64,000 nt of DNA from Doris montereyensis (taxonomy: Eukaryota; Mollusca; Gastropoda; Nudibranchia; Dorididae): positions 376,001 through 440,000 of the forward strand of contig JAXRKP010000118.1 of assembly GCA_037039925.1 (NCBI GenBank), written 5' to 3'. Positions 37,870 through 50,228 of this stretch are shown here, piece by piece; within the stretch, counting starts at the first letter, position 1, and the number at the start of each line of letters is the position of its first letter. The translations under genes and the position numbers were made by a program. The notes under the pieces are model-generated. The model did not search any database, was not told the origin of the DNA, and was given only the letters and a program-made list of their open reading frames with translations.

Positions 37870-39230
37870 TTAGCTGGACCTAGATGAAAATAAAATTTGT
37901 TTCTGGAATAGGTGATCTTTGTGTTTTTCAAAAATAAATTTAATTGTCTTTAAACATCTTTTCTTTGTGAAGGAGAGAGATTTTCAGAAATCATCTCCAC
38001 ACATTCTTTCACCAACACACACAACACGATTTTTATCACTTTTTTCTCAGATTGCCACCCCATGCTGCAATGCACCAAGATAATATACTCTCAATCATTG
38101 TTTGATAAAATAGTGTAAGAAGTTTATTATCGATGTTAAAGGTATTGAGTTTCCTCATAAAGTGTAGACGTTGGTTTGCTTTTTTGAATGTTGAATTAGA
38201 GTGATCTGACCATATCAATTTGTCATCGATGTGTATTCCCAAATATTTATAGCCCCTAACTATTTCTCCTTCTTCTCCTTTTATTGATATTGGAGTAATT
38301 GCTTCTTTGTTGCGTTTAAAGTCAATTATAAGTTTTTTTGTCTTATTTACGTTAAGAGATAAATGATGAGCTTCGCACCAATTAGTAAAGTAATCAATTT
38401 GATCTTTGTAATCTTGGTCTGATGACTCAATAAGGTCTTGGATTGTAGAGTCATCGGCAAATTTAATCAATTTCACGTTCATTCTATCTATTCTACAGTC
38501 GTTAGTGTATAATTTAAACAGCACTGGTGAAAGTACGCATCCTTGAGGAGCGCCCGTATTTATATTTGTAATCATGGTGTCTGATGTTGTCTTGTTTACT
38601 TTAACATATTGAGTGCGTTGTGTTAGAAAATCTAAGATCCATAGGATGGTCTTGTTACTTATAGACATGTCTTGCAATTTTTCTATGAGGATGTGAGGTT
38701 GGATCGTGTTGAATGCCGAAGAGAAATCAACGAATAAGACTCTACAATAGCACTTTGGTGAGTCCAAATGTGAATAAATATTATCTAAAAATAACAAAAT
38801 ATTATCATCAACTCCTCTATTTGATATGTAGGCAAATTGAAATGGATTATCGAATGTTACTGTGCATTCTTTTAGAGTGCCTAACATTATTCATTTCTAG
38901 ACATTTCATGACAAGTGACGTAAGTGCTACAGGTATTAAGTCATTCATCATTTAGCATTAGCATTGATTCTTTTTCGGAACGGGAATCAGCTCAGGTGAT
39001 TTCCACACATGCGGAATCGTGTGAGAATTGACGGACAGGTTAAAGATTTTTGTAAAAATTCCTGAAAGCTGTTGAGAGCCCTTTTTCAAAACAAAACCTT
39101 TTAAGTCATCAGGGCCACACGCTTTTTTGGTTGATATGGTGGCGAACTGTCAACTGGATGTATCTTGTGGTATTATTACGTCTTCGTCTTCATAAAGCAA
39201 TTCGTTTTTTAATTTTATTTAATATTTTTT
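37870..39230 (-). pseudogene. CR1/L2/Rex1-group LINE with a 283-codon intact RT core
   Basis: The minus strand 38887-38036 is one open frame with R-V-L-F-V-D-F-S-S-A-F-N-T-I (motif A), G-A-P-Q-G-C-V-L-S-P-V-L-F (motif B), L-I-K-F-A-D-D-S-T (motif C with DD), W-C-x-x-H-H-L-S-L-N-V-N-K-T-K and Y-K-Y-L-G-I-H-I-D. The G-A-P-Q-G-C-V-L-S-P form and N-D-C downstream are typical of the Rex1/L2 side of the CR1 group. Upstream in other frames, 39170-38890 gives K-A-C-G-P-D-D-L-K-G and I-P-H-V-W-K-S-P-E-L-I-P-V-P-K. Downstream, 37945-37880 gives F-T-K-K-R-C-L-K. The core is younger-looking than the other LINEs here, but its ends are frameshifted. Confidence 0.88.
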
Positions 39231-39369
39231 TAGTTTTTTTCTGTAAAATCTTTTTTCAAAAGCATGAGTAACATGAATTGAGCTGATTCGCGAATTCTTT
39301 TTCATTTTCAACTGACAATGACTGTTTACTATTGTTAAGGCCAAGAAGTAAGGAAAAACAAAGAAATGA

Positions 39370-41160
39370 TCAGATGCTTTTAAAAAAATATGTATTATAA
39401 ATGTGGAAAAATTGATTTTTTTGTACAATATCTTTGTACATTTATGGTTGTTCTCAAATCTCGAACCAGTCTGTGTATTAAACGCGCAAACATGGTGGCA
39501 GCGTGACATTGACAATTTCTTGGATTTCCTGCCTTGTGTGATTCACTAATTCACTAAGTTTTATTTCACCATGTCGACTGAGCGTGAAACCCTCGATTCG
39601 TTGACACTGAATTAACTTCCTTTCCAAGATCCTTCTGCCTGGACCAAAACCTCATTCACCTTTAACCTTTGGTGTTAAACGTTTCTGAAGCTTGGAAATT
39701 GTTCAAGCAAAGATGGAGTACTTATACTGTTCTGACACAACTCAATTCCTTACATCAAGATGTACAGATTACCTTATTCCTACATTGTCTGGATGACGAT
39801 GCCTTGAGTGCCTATTATGGATTCTCTTCTCACTGACGAGGTACAGAACTGTTGATGAGATCATTTCAAAGTTTGACTCTTTCGCGATTGCTGATTTGAA
39901 TGTTACCTATGAACGTTATATTTAATAATCGTTCACAATTGGAGGGTGAGACCTTCAAGAGGTTCTTCAGTAATAGTAAATGAGAAGATAGTTGTTAAGT
40001 CTTGTAGTTATTGTGATAACTGTATCGATTCCATTATCATGGACAGGATTGTACCTGGAATCCGAGATAAGGACATCCAAAAGGAACTTCTCAAAATAGA
40101 GACTTATAAGTTCACGGAGTTTAGATATGTGTAAGGCGGCTGAAAACACCACTTGCAAGGACAGCGCCTTACTAAATTTACATTTGACGATGTCATTACG
40201 GTGTGTACGCCATCCAAATCTCGATCTAAGCTGTCCCCAAGCGCCCTGCTCCTGCTCACCACAAAACCTACAAATTTTGTGCGCGCCAGCATGAAATGCT
40301 TAAGAGCAAGTGCCCTGCATATGGCAAACACTGTTCTGCAATGCAAAGGACAAAATCACTTTGCCATTGTTTGTCCTCATAAATAAAAATGGACACTCAT
40401 TATAAACCTGACACCACTGATTCAGAGTGTGAATGGGTTAATTCTGTGCAAAAAACCTCTTTCCAATCAGAGAAGAAAGCTATCGCAGAAATGCCTCTCC
40501 TTGCGATCTATGACCCTGCTAAAGAACTGACCTTAGAAAACGATTCGTATGAGTACGGCATCGGATCTGTCTTCTCTCAAAAGAAAAACCTCTTGGATTT
40601 ACACCCAGAACCTTAACAGAAAGTAGCGTAACTATGCTCAGATTGCAAAAGAATGCCTCGCTATCGTGTATGGTTTCACCATTATGCCTATGGCCGTTCT
40701 CTCACTGTGGTCACAGAGCACAAACCATTGGTTTCCATTTTAAAAAAATGATTGTTATCAAAGCTCATAATGTTTGCAATCAATGTTTCTCAAGACCCAA
40801 GAGTACAATTTGACACTGCGGTATAAGCCTGGTAGTGAACTTTTGGTCAGCGACTGTTTCTCTCAAGAGCTCATCTTTTCTCATACAGGTGATTTTCCGA
40901 CTGCAGCAATGTTGTACACGAGTACACACCTTTCAACGATTCTTGTCTTGCTGAAATAAAAGCAGCTACTGCTCTTTGATCCTGCTTTTCATCAACTGGA
41001 AACTTGTCCTGCAAGGCTGGCCTGAGAATGAGGTAAATGTTCATCCTACTGTGTTACCTTATTTTCCGTATTGTGATGAACTTACTGTTCAAGACAGAAT
41101 TATCATTCGTGGCGAACGTATCGTCATTCCTCATTTGACGTCATGACTTGTAAGTCGCTT
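39370..41160 (+). pseudogene. Ty3/gypsy LTR retrotransposon remnant with internal deletion
   Basis: A possible LTR end (...AACA, 39492) is followed by TGGTGGCAGCGTGAC (39493-39507), which looks like a primer-binding site. Gag-like sequence follows: 40040-40130 has D-R-I-V-P-G-I-R-D-K-D and K-E-L-L-K-I; a CCHC zinc knuckle lies at about 40330-40380 (C-K-G-Q-N-H-F-A-I-V-C, first Cys in another frame). The next recognisable part, 40480-40960, is the RNase H region (L-A-I-Y-D-P-A-K-E-L-T-L-E-N-D, then Y-A-Q-I-A-K-E-C-L-A-I-V-Y-G, then Y-K-P-G-S-E-L-L-V-S-D). 41010-41140 matches the start of the integrase linker (D-E-L-T-V-Q-D). Protease and most of the RT are missing between gag and RNase H, integrase core and 3' LTR are absent, and stops are frequent. 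Confidence 0.8.
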
Positions 41161-43509
41161 TGAAACAGTTTGTGAAAAGTCTTTCTCGTTTTGCGTCTCA
41201 AAAGTCTGGAATGGGGGAAACACTTAAGAAAAATATAATCAATTGAGACATTTAAGAAAAAAACTTAAAAGCCACTCTGTTTTCCATACAGCCAAAACAC
41301 CCACACATATTCACATCTATCACTGAATCATAAATGGAGTTCAATAATGTCAACTTCTCTTTGGATTATAATCCTATGCTTTGAAATATATGTGTCATGC
41401 GTAACGTATATTATGTTGTGTGTGGGGAAGATGCATATGTATTGATTTATAAGTTTATCCATGTCTGAGTGCTCTGATCTTGGATATATATCAGAGTAGT
41501 GCGCAGCTGTAGAAGAACTATTTATTATCACTATCTTATTATTCACGCTGCCCGTAAACAATGTTGGGTTTTGATTTTTTTTTAAATCTGGGTCTTGAAA
41601 CTGAATTGTGGTTTTACTCAAGAAACCACTGTATTGAACTACGGGTGATATCAAATACGATTATTAGATAAAATTAGTACTCAAAATTGAAGCTACGCGG
41701 GCATTTTATCGTATTGAGTTCGGAAACCAAAAAGATTAGATCTAGTAAATTTAAAAAGATTGACCACGGCAATTCAATCTCTTTCTAATAAATTAAAATA
41801 CTTGATTCTGATCCAAGCCTATGATGTTAAGAGAAGAATGACTATTTAAAAATTACATGCGAAAATGGAGGTTATGAGTGCAGTTTCCTGGACCATTAAA
41901 GGAGTTCAGCTTTATATATATTTTAAGGAAAACCTTTTTTTTTGTAACGATGAACGACTCAATAGGTTACCGGGTGCAGTTTGATATGAAGTATAGATTA
42001 TAGTGTTCGCTAATGGGGTTAGGAGGGCTTTTCATTGCATATCCAATGACCAGATATAAAGGATTGAGTAACAATAACAATGGAAAATGTTTCATGGATC
42101 GCAGGCAGAGCATTCTTTCTTCCAATCAATTAAAATACTGATTTGATCCAAGAGATTATTCAATGATTAAGAACCTAAAGCAGTTGATTTGAAATCTACA
42201 TGTGAAATATGAGGTGACAGGCAGTGGTTCTAATGTTATAAATGGTCAAAGTTATACATATATGTAACTGTAAAGGAGGTTAACCTCCTTGATAATTGTA
42301 CATAATCAAATTTTGATTTCTAATCTCGTAAACAAAATGAACTCAAATACATCACGGTGATTTCAAATAAACAGCTTTAGGTTTTAATGCAGGTAAAACA
42401 TCACGGGAATGCTTATATCACACACAGGAGACACAACACATTAGTTGACACACACACGATTAATCCATTACATGATTAGTTATTTTTGTGATTACTTCAG
42501 TAACATACTCTTTGCCATTATATGCATATTACTTATGGATAATAAGGGCTGACATTCAAGTTGTATGACTCATTATCAAAGAATTTGGCGAACAAAGATT
42601 AAACCATTATATATTTAACTCATGTTACATTCCGGCGCGATACCAAGTACGATTATTAGATTGGGTCAGTATGATATTGATATTTGTACAGGTGTGCACC
42701 GTACAACTTCCAACATTTTCATAAACCGTTTCAAACTGGCGGCTTACATGGAATGAAACTTCTATTCTTAATGACATCGGAAAACACTGAAATCAATTCA
42801 ATAATTAAAAGGTCACTTAAAATTATTATGGGTTTCCTATGGATTCAACCATTACATTTTTGGCACTTTTCTAACACTTAAAAGATATTCTGGAGACACA
42901 ATGTTATTATTCATTAAAAACGTCGGTTGGTATTCGAACCATTTTACTTGAGTTCGCTGATATTATCTTCAACCAAGCGATCGGACGTCCGACAAAAAAT
43001 TATCTTTCGTCTTGCAGTTGGAAATAATTTATTTTCTCCCTATTTTTTTCGTCATTTTTGCAATTAGAATGATCCGTATGATGTTACATTTGATTTAAAA
43101 GATTCATTAACAATATGATATATTCAATTATTTAAAGAAAACCTCCAACGTGTTTTATTGATTGACGACACTCATCCAATGTAAGAGAAAGGTGATGATT
43201 TGAATATCTGGACTGGAGGAATTTCCTGTTTGTGAAAAAATATACAGTATTTAAAGCTCAACCTTCGCGTGGACATTGTTGTGGTCACCAGTATCGAAGC
43301 AAGTTCTGGAACTAAAAAAATGGTGTACGAATTTAAGACTAGGACAAGAAATGAGAGAGAGAAGGGATGAAAGGAAATATTTTATTAAATAAAATTTTGA
43401 CAATAAAAGGTGGTCATGAGTTAAAGGATACTTAAGAGACAGAACAAACACGTATTTTGTTTCCATATTAGTGGAAGAAAATGTCAAGCAAGTTCGTCAA
43501 TTTGATAGA
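41161..43509. other. Noncoding stretch with a faint internal duplication
   Basis: No gene was recognised. GATATCAAATACGATTATTAG (41648) and GATACCAAGTACGATTATTAG (42640) are alike, as are sequences around 41790 and 42115 (AATTAAAATACT-GAT-TGATCCAAG), suggesting an old duplicated or repetitive element. Confidence 0.4.
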
Positions 43510-44560
43510 GATTCATTTTTTTTGTTTTTGTTTTTTTGTTTTTATTTTGTTTTTTGTCATGTGTGTGTGTGTGTTACATTTTATTGAAAATTCATCAAAA
43601 ACATCAAGTGAAGGCATTATTTCAGATATTCAAGTATTTAAGGTGAAAATGGATATAATAATTTTTGAACCATCTTCAATGCATCTCTATCAAAGTCCAC
43701 CTTGCTTTGAATGAATACATTCACAAATATGCAAATAAAGGGCAAACAGCAATGACATCCAAGTGATGAATCAGCAATCAAACCATGGCAAATTGATAAT
43801 TATCTGAGAACTACAAAACATTATTTAGAAAATGTTAACATGAAAAGGTATGCATATTATTGACAGTACAAGTCATGGGTTCCAGAACTTGTTTCGTCTC
43901 TGCCTTGCTTTTATAGATTATAGATTCAATAATTTGAAGATCAAGCTTTTAAGATGGGGTAGCAATGTTTGAATATTGTGCACGTGGTCTCCATAGTCGC
44001 AATCCTCCATAATCCAGATCGTCTGGTCTTGCCAATTAAGGGGGGAAGGGGACTACAGTCAAGAAGCAAAATACCAATATTGACATATAATGTAATATAA
44101 TATGGGCTGTTGTCTTCGTTGTTCTTGACGATGAAATTTGTTATCCTTTGATTGGTAACGCAATACCAATAATGAGATCATCAGTCTCTGCAAGAATAAC
44201 ATGTGTCGTTTGAAATGTGTCTAACACGAGCTTTAATATATCCTTGTTGCGATCTGGCTGTGTAATATGCCTTCCTATGTCTATCGTGATTTTGAAGATC
44301 TGGAGCTTATTTTATCACAGCGAAGTTGCTTGACCATGTCAGCAAAACGTGTGTGATTACTATTACCACCTTGTTGGTTTTCCATGGATGAGTTTTCCTC
44401 ACTTGTGCGAGCTTTCTTTGTCATATTCGGCTTCACTGTCTGACGTGATAGATGTGTCAGAAATGTGTTGATCTATCTTCTTCTCTGTGTGTTTCGTATC
44501 TGTCGCTGTGTCGTCTAGGTTGTTTGATTCACTGATTGTATTTCCGACCATAGATGTGTG
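43510..44560 (-). mobile_element. Poly(A)-tailed retrocopy, copy 2 (longer 5' part)
   Basis: 43560-44285 matches 29815-30490 closely; T-rich sequence at 43516-43558 is the poly(A) tail on the minus strand, with AATAAA-like sequence just inside it. One block of about 70 bp at 44041-44105 (starting GGGGGGAAGGGG) replaces sequence of copy 1. 5' of the shared part the minus strand has a hydrophilic Ser/Asp/Lys-rich frame near 44540-44410 (M-V-G-N-T-I-S-E-S-N-N-L-D-D). Not recognised further. Confidence 0.65.
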
Positions 44561-45215
44561 CGTCATTTATACGCGACAGAAAATTCAACACATACTGTGT
44601 GTGTTTCAATTAACAATTTTCTGCGCGATGTTAATGTGTATAACGCACGTACTTTACAAAATAAGTTACTTGTAGCGAATTTTGACGACGTATTTTGGAT
44701 GCGTGGTGACGTCAACAAAATTTGAGTTATCTTTTTTGCCATGCGGGCGAAACTTAAAGATAAATCATCTTCTTTATCTGTTGTCAAATCTAAAAACTCA
44801 TCTCGGATTCGAACTTAACGCCTCAAGAATAGTCAAAAGTCACGAAATCTCCCTTTTCATGAATATTTTAAGGATTTGCAATTTGTTTTTACTTTTCATT
44901 TCCTTCACTTCGTCTTTTCAAAGCTAAACCAGATATTGAAACCAAGCGGATTCGCAAGAGATCTATCTCTAGGTTACTTAAACTGTCCATTTCTTTCACC
45001 TCGTCTATTTTCTGCTAAGCTACATGGGAAAATCTAGGGCCTTGTTCTGGTTTGTACACAAAGCCATTGTGTCAGCCATTGCACATTGACGTTATACGCT
45101 TGCGTATAGCACACTAAATGGAAACAGAAAATACGCATTTATACGTTCCGTATCTGATGAGGACGAGCTCTGCATCTAGAGGGGAAGTGAACACGGATAC
45201 GGGAGTCAATAAGAG
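44561..45215. other. Noncoding gap
   Basis: CTCGGATTCGAACTTAACGCCTCAAG at 44803-44828 resembles the B-box end of the SINE head, without the rest of the element. No gene was recognised. Confidence 0.45.
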
Positions 45216-45219
45216 GAAT

Positions 45220-46010
45220 TAGTGAGAGACATTGATACAATCCGGAGTGAGCGTGCCGAATCGTAAGATTATCTGCTTCTCTACATATTTCCTAGACTGA
45301 ACTGTACATGACTTGAGCCTACTTATCTACGAAAGTGCACACTTTCAGGTCATGGGTTGTGCAATGTCCTGGTCCATTGAAATATTGCGATTCCGGCTTG
45401 CTTTCGCAGTTATCAATGTCTCTCCAGTGATGACCAAATCTGTTGGAGAATCGGAGACCTGTTTCTCTGATGTCGGCCATTTCACAATAATTGCGCGAAT
45501 TTCATGATTTAATGCGTGCTCCATAATATTTGATGGTTACACTGTCAATTGCCTTGGTGTAATCTATGAAACACATGTGTATATTTTCAATAATTACACG
45601 CAGGTCGAATATGCGATCACATGTCCCTTTGGGTTTTTCCCCCTCTAAAACCGGCCTGCAGTTTTTCGTTGACGTCTTGTTCCTGTTTGTTTTGTAGACG
45701 CTGCATGATGGCCTTTAACAAAATCTTACTTGCAATTTTGCATGGCTAATAAGCGATACATTGTCCGGTATTTGGAACATTGGTGGACATCTCCTTTCCC
45801 CTCGGGGGGGGGGTTAAATATTGCTCTTTTCCAGTGCATGGGCGGCTTCCTTTGTTCCATTTCTTTTTACATGGTTCACCATCGGATTTCATCATTTCGG
45901 CTTGGATTTAGATGTCGCAGCCTATGCTTTTCCTGTCTTTTGAAGATGCTGTTGTCCACTCTATTCCACTTATTAGAGTTGGCAGATCGTCATGACGAGG
46001 GCATGACATT
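45220..46010 (-). pseudogene. Heavily decayed LINE reverse transcriptase
   Basis: The minus strand gives K-G-D-V-H-Q-C-S-K-Y-R-T near 45790-45755 (LINE K-G-D-x-x-x-C-x-N-Y-R-x motif), then motif A as H-M-C-F-I-D-Y-T-K-A-I-D-S-V at about 45575-45530. Many stops and frameshifts. It resembles endonuclease/RT LINEs with F-I-D-Y-x-K-A-F-D, a lineage distinct from those at 29-34 and 38 kb. Confidence 0.62.
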
Positions 46011-46838
46011 TCCAATAATCAAACGTCACTTTTGCTAGAAAACGTCATCAAATTAAAACGATCTTATAATCAATTAGAACATAATATGCAAACTATGGTT
46101 ATTATTAGTGGCCTGGCAACAGAGCATTTGGCGAACAAAAAACGTTTTGTTTTTATCACAAGACTGTCTCTCTCCATTGTCCTACACTTTATATGTTTTA
46201 TGAAAGATAATTGTAAATCCATATTATGTATAGATCTTTTTGGCACTGGCCAAGAATGGTGTTATCTATTATGAGCATTAAATATGGCCAATTTCCATTA
46301 CCGGGTATACATCTTCTCTGAGAAAACAAAACAAAGGACTAAAACCAAAACAAACAATAACAAACTGAAAGTCAATTGAAAAAAAAACCAAAAGCATCAA
46401 ACCCCTACAAATCTCATGCAATTCTTCCTACACCCCTAACGATGTTACATGCCATGCGTCCTACTAGTCCTAGTATATATGTAGATGTACGTAGGTCTTG
46501 ATGATAATAATGACGTGATTGTGCAAGGATAAGCCAGGGTAACGCTAGTACATTGTATTGTTTCGATTCTTACTGCAGCTTTTTAATCGACTCTGTAAGT
46601 TAGTGTAAGGTCAGATTACTCTGGCTGACTGGCTAGAACTTGATTGTACATTAAATAAATTTTATTTGGAACATCGATGGAATTTAATGCAAAATGCTTT
46701 TGAACATTCGAAGCCAATGGAGAAGCCTTCGCTCTAAAAGGAAGTCATGAACAAGACTCATAGCACCAGATCTACATACAAGCCACTCCTCCAGTCTTTT
46801 GACTTCCACAGTTTATATTATAAGAAAAATAGAATAAA
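46011..46838. other. Noncoding gap upstream of TXNDC15
   Basis: AT-rich; no gene recognised. Probably contains the TXNDC15 promoter, but no core element could be fixed. Confidence 0.45.
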
Positions 46839-46962
46839 TCTAGATCTAGCTCTCTAGATTCTAGATCTAGACTAGATTCTAGTGGGGTATACATTATGCA
46901 AGATAGAGCTAAATCTATGGCTAAAATTTAAACTGTCACATTCTACTAGATCTAGATCTATT
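46839..46962. promoter_or_regulatory. CTAGATCTAG-rich tract before the TXNDC15 start codon
   Basis: TCTAGATCTAG, TCTAGATTCTAGATCTAGA and TAGATCTAGATCTA cluster here, ending four bases before the ATG. The same palindrome recurs singly near 7980, 12083, 31163 and 31746, so it may be a genome-wide motif rather than a gene-specific site. Confidence 0.35.
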
Positions 46963-46965
46963 ACT

Positions 46966-47771
46966 ATGGAACTGGTGAATAAAAGAAGTTTTACATTGAT
47001 ACTGTTCATACTGTACAATGGTATTGAGGCAATGATAATACTGGCCCTTGATGAAACAGTCGAAAACAATCAGTTAGATCATGGGAATCATCAAAGTCCT
47101 GAGAATTTCCTGAGGCCGCCAAAGAATTATTTACAGAGGAAAGCAATATAAATTTCATGGGGAAAGAAAGCATGACACAAGAACATGGGAAGGAAACTGT
47201 CAATAATCAACAAGAATCTGGCGGTAATGATGCAATGGACCACTCTTCTCTATCTCATCTGACAGAAAATATTGACAAGGCGTCACAAGCTCATATTCAA
47301 TCTAATGTTGAAGAAACTAAACACAGTGAAGAATCAAGCAATTCTATTATATCAAAAGATACTCTGAAAGACATTACAGGAGATAAAAATACACATAGTG
47401 AGAATAAAGATATTGTTGCTTCAGATCCCACTGAAGTTGCTGCAAACAATGATGAAGTGTTAGAAGATAAGGAAGATTTGAAACAAGACATGGACAATAA
47501 CCATAGAGCAGACCGAGGACTGAAAAAAACAAAGATATTCTTCACTTCTATATACCTTTGGTGTACTTTTAATTCATTTTTATCAGAGTTTGGCGACCTC
47601 TCAGGTAATCAAGATATAGGATACAATTCATCAGAAAAGGAAAACAATAATTCCTCTGTTCCAGATGAGGTTTTAAATGATACCAATGTTACCTTCAACA
47701 GTACTGATTCAGGGAAGAAGACAAGGTTTCAGTGTGCCTTGAGAAATGTGACTGAAAACACAATTTCAGAG
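46966..47771 (+). CDS. TXNDC15: TXNDC15 homologue, exon 1 (signal peptide and acidic luminal region)
   Basis: TXNDC15 is a type I membrane protein with a luminal thioredoxin fold, linked in vertebrates to ciliary function. Start ATG 46966 gives M-E-L-V-N-K-R-S-F-T-L-I-L-F-I-L-Y, a short basic N-region and hydrophobic core typical of a signal peptide. This frame ends at 47149-47151. The next frame opens after a TGA at 47100 and runs E-F-P-E-A-A-K-E-L-F, then a long Glu/Asp/Ser/Asn-rich stretch with N-glycosylation sequons (N-N-S-S, N-V-T, N-S-T) to T-I-S-E. A one-base deletion near 47090-47135, or a very small unspliced intron, must lie between them. Exon 1 ends at 47771 before GTAATT in phase 0, matching the next exon. 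The acidic region is poorly conserved in this family. The frame join is unresolved. Confidence 0.75.
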
Positions 47772-50228
47772 GTAATTGTAAAATAACCAAGAATCGTAAT
47801 CGTATGAGGGGTGAGATGCAAAACCCACAATGCACCATGTATTGTAAGTTTTTTCATCATCTTAAACTTGGAATGAAGAGTTTTCTGTTTATGAAATCAT
47901 TTTTGTTCAAAGCTGACCATATCCTTTTATAATTTGGCTCTAAACATCAAATTGATCAGGCTTTATTTAGAACTAAGGGAAAAAGCAATTGATGTTCTCA
48001 ATTCATCCCTTTGGATAGCGGTTTTTGCATCTTATCCCCTCGTATATATATATCATATATATATAATATATTATTATATATTACATCTATCTATATATAT
48101 AGTAAACCTTTGATTCAATGGGATTGTTAGGGCAATCCTGGAGTTCTCATTGAACTTGAGGTCTCGTTGTATCCGGGTGTCTCTAGAGTGGCTCAAATAA
48201 TTAATGGTAAGATCCGTCTTGTGACCTGTCACTTATTACGTTGAATCTGAGCTTGTTAACTTTGAGGTTTACTGTATCATAGGCTATATACACTCAAACT
48301 CATACTGCTAACTGAACGTTATGCCATTATAAGGGAAATGATGTTATAATGCAATCACCCTAAACCAGTATTAAAAGAAAGGAAATAATCTGCAAGCCGT
48401 CTGTTTTAGAAGAGAGTCCTCAGTCATACATGATATTGAATGTGAGAGATAGGGACACTTGGAAACTATTTTTAGTTCTTAAACGCTTAAAGTGATGAGC
48501 ATGCGGGCAGGTTGACCATTGCTCGCCACGAAGACACGAAGGCACAATGGATATATATATAAATATCATACATGGCCAATGTGAGACGGGGGGAGCAATA
48601 AGACTGTTCACTCTTGATGCATGCCTAGCCAATTAAAATAGATATAATGTAGGGTGGTTACAATGCATGGCAAATTGTTGATAGGCATAAATTAGCCATA
48701 TTAGCGATGGGATTACATTATAATAGCATGTTTTTAAAAATTATTTGATATAGACAATTTCAACAACTATTGTACTCAGCATGTCTAAAGTAGGTGAAAA
48801 GATATTAATTTTTTTTATCATGTGGTTGCTATGGGAATGCCGCCATCTTGGATTTTCATTGCGAAAATAAAAACTTCATTTCAAAAGGCTTTTTCAGTTA
48901 TGAACGAATTTGGCTATAACTTTGCACACACGTTATTGGGTTCAATATCTAGCCGCACCCAGTAGCCTTTTTGAATAAATGAAGTGCTTTTCATTTTATG
49001 AATTTTTTGAAAATCCATCAGCCTTTCCAATTTTTGGCAAATTTAATCACACAAAAATTCGTTTTGCACAAATTTAAAGAAATATACAAAATCGCTACTG
49101 GGTGAATATATTTTTTTGTGTTATAGATGTTATGGGGCAATTGGACAATAAATAAAAAGTAGATCGCGTATCACTGTCAAAAGTAACATTTTTGAAAATC
49201 ACATTTTTAACAATATTTTCCATTAAATTTTAATGTGTTTTTGCATATAAACCTATAAAAGAATTATATAATACTTTGAAACATCATACAATCATAAGAG
49301 GCTATCAAGTACTTCATGTTGACTCTATTTCAACTGCTCCATATCCCTTAAAACACATGTCGGGATGTCATTTTTCTTATAACCGGTGTGCAGAATATTT
49401 CCCGTAATATTTGGCCGATCTTAACTAATATTGACAATAATTCCTCAAAAGTAAATTTCGGATAAAGTACTTTGTGGTAATTAAAATGAGTACCAACTTG
49501 TTATACTTTAGACACACAAAATTTCCGGCTTTTGTGGTACAACCGATGTTGTAAAAGTTAGGCCGGTATCATTTCTAAAAAAATCGTATAAAATGAAAGA
49601 ATCGATACTAAGCCTTTGTTATGGTATGGATATCAAGGAATGAACTGCTCCATCCAGTAGTGCAATAAAATAGTTTTGTTCCATTTGTGGTAAAACTGCC
49701 TTCTCAGGACAAGTGTTAAATGTCTAAGATTTTCTTGATTATTATTCTTCAGATTTGCAGTCTTCTTCTTCTTCTTCATCATAATAACTGACCAACTCAA
49801 TTCTTGAGTATTACTGTCAGCATGCATGTATATTTGAATTTTAACCCAAAAGTACTAGATCTAGTCCAATTTTTGTTTTAAAGTGATGTGTTTAATTTTG
49901 TTTTTTGACTTCAGTGCTATTGCTGAGTTTTATTTCTGTTGGCAGTCCATTCCACAGCCTCCTTGTACTAGGGTAAAAGTAAAATGAGTGCAGGTGACAA
50001 TGAATGTTTGAAGATGGAACTATGTATGTTTGACAGCCATACAGACTCTAATAGTTTTTAAAAATTTATTATATTAACTAATTTACTGACGTTCCTTGCG
50101 ATATCTGAGATGCATGTATTGTGTTGTTTGAAATATTTTAAAAACAAGTACTTAAAACATTTTATACAATTTCCTACCGTAACATCTCCCCACCCCCAAC
50201 TCCCAACCTCAAACACATGTTTTTTCAG
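47772..50228 (+). other. TXNDC15 intron 1
   Basis: GTAATT at 47772 to TTTTTTCAG ending 50228. It contains a pogo-type MITE at 48100-48274 and, at about 48820-49340, sequence resembling one arm of the 55.8-57.7 kb foldback (TTGCTATGG, CGCCATCTTGGA, GGGTTCAATATCTA). Confidence 0.7.
48100..48274. mobile_element. Tigger/pogo-like MITE
   Basis: Inverted ends (T/C)AGTAAACCT at the left and AGGTTTACTG at the right, flanked by TA, with internal CTCGTTGTATCCGGGTGTC typical of short Tigger-type elements. Length about 175 bp. Confidence 0.6.

Noticed and set aside
42922..42993. 72-nt minus-strand stretch with GTCGG/CCGAC ends and a TTCGAAT loop, like a tRNA
   Set aside because: No proper D arm, A box or anticodon stem could be drawn; possibly a decayed SINE head.
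45155..45190. CTGATGAGGACGAGCTC, like a hammerhead CTGANGA core
   Set aside because: No GAAA strand follows the hairpin and flanking helices do not form.
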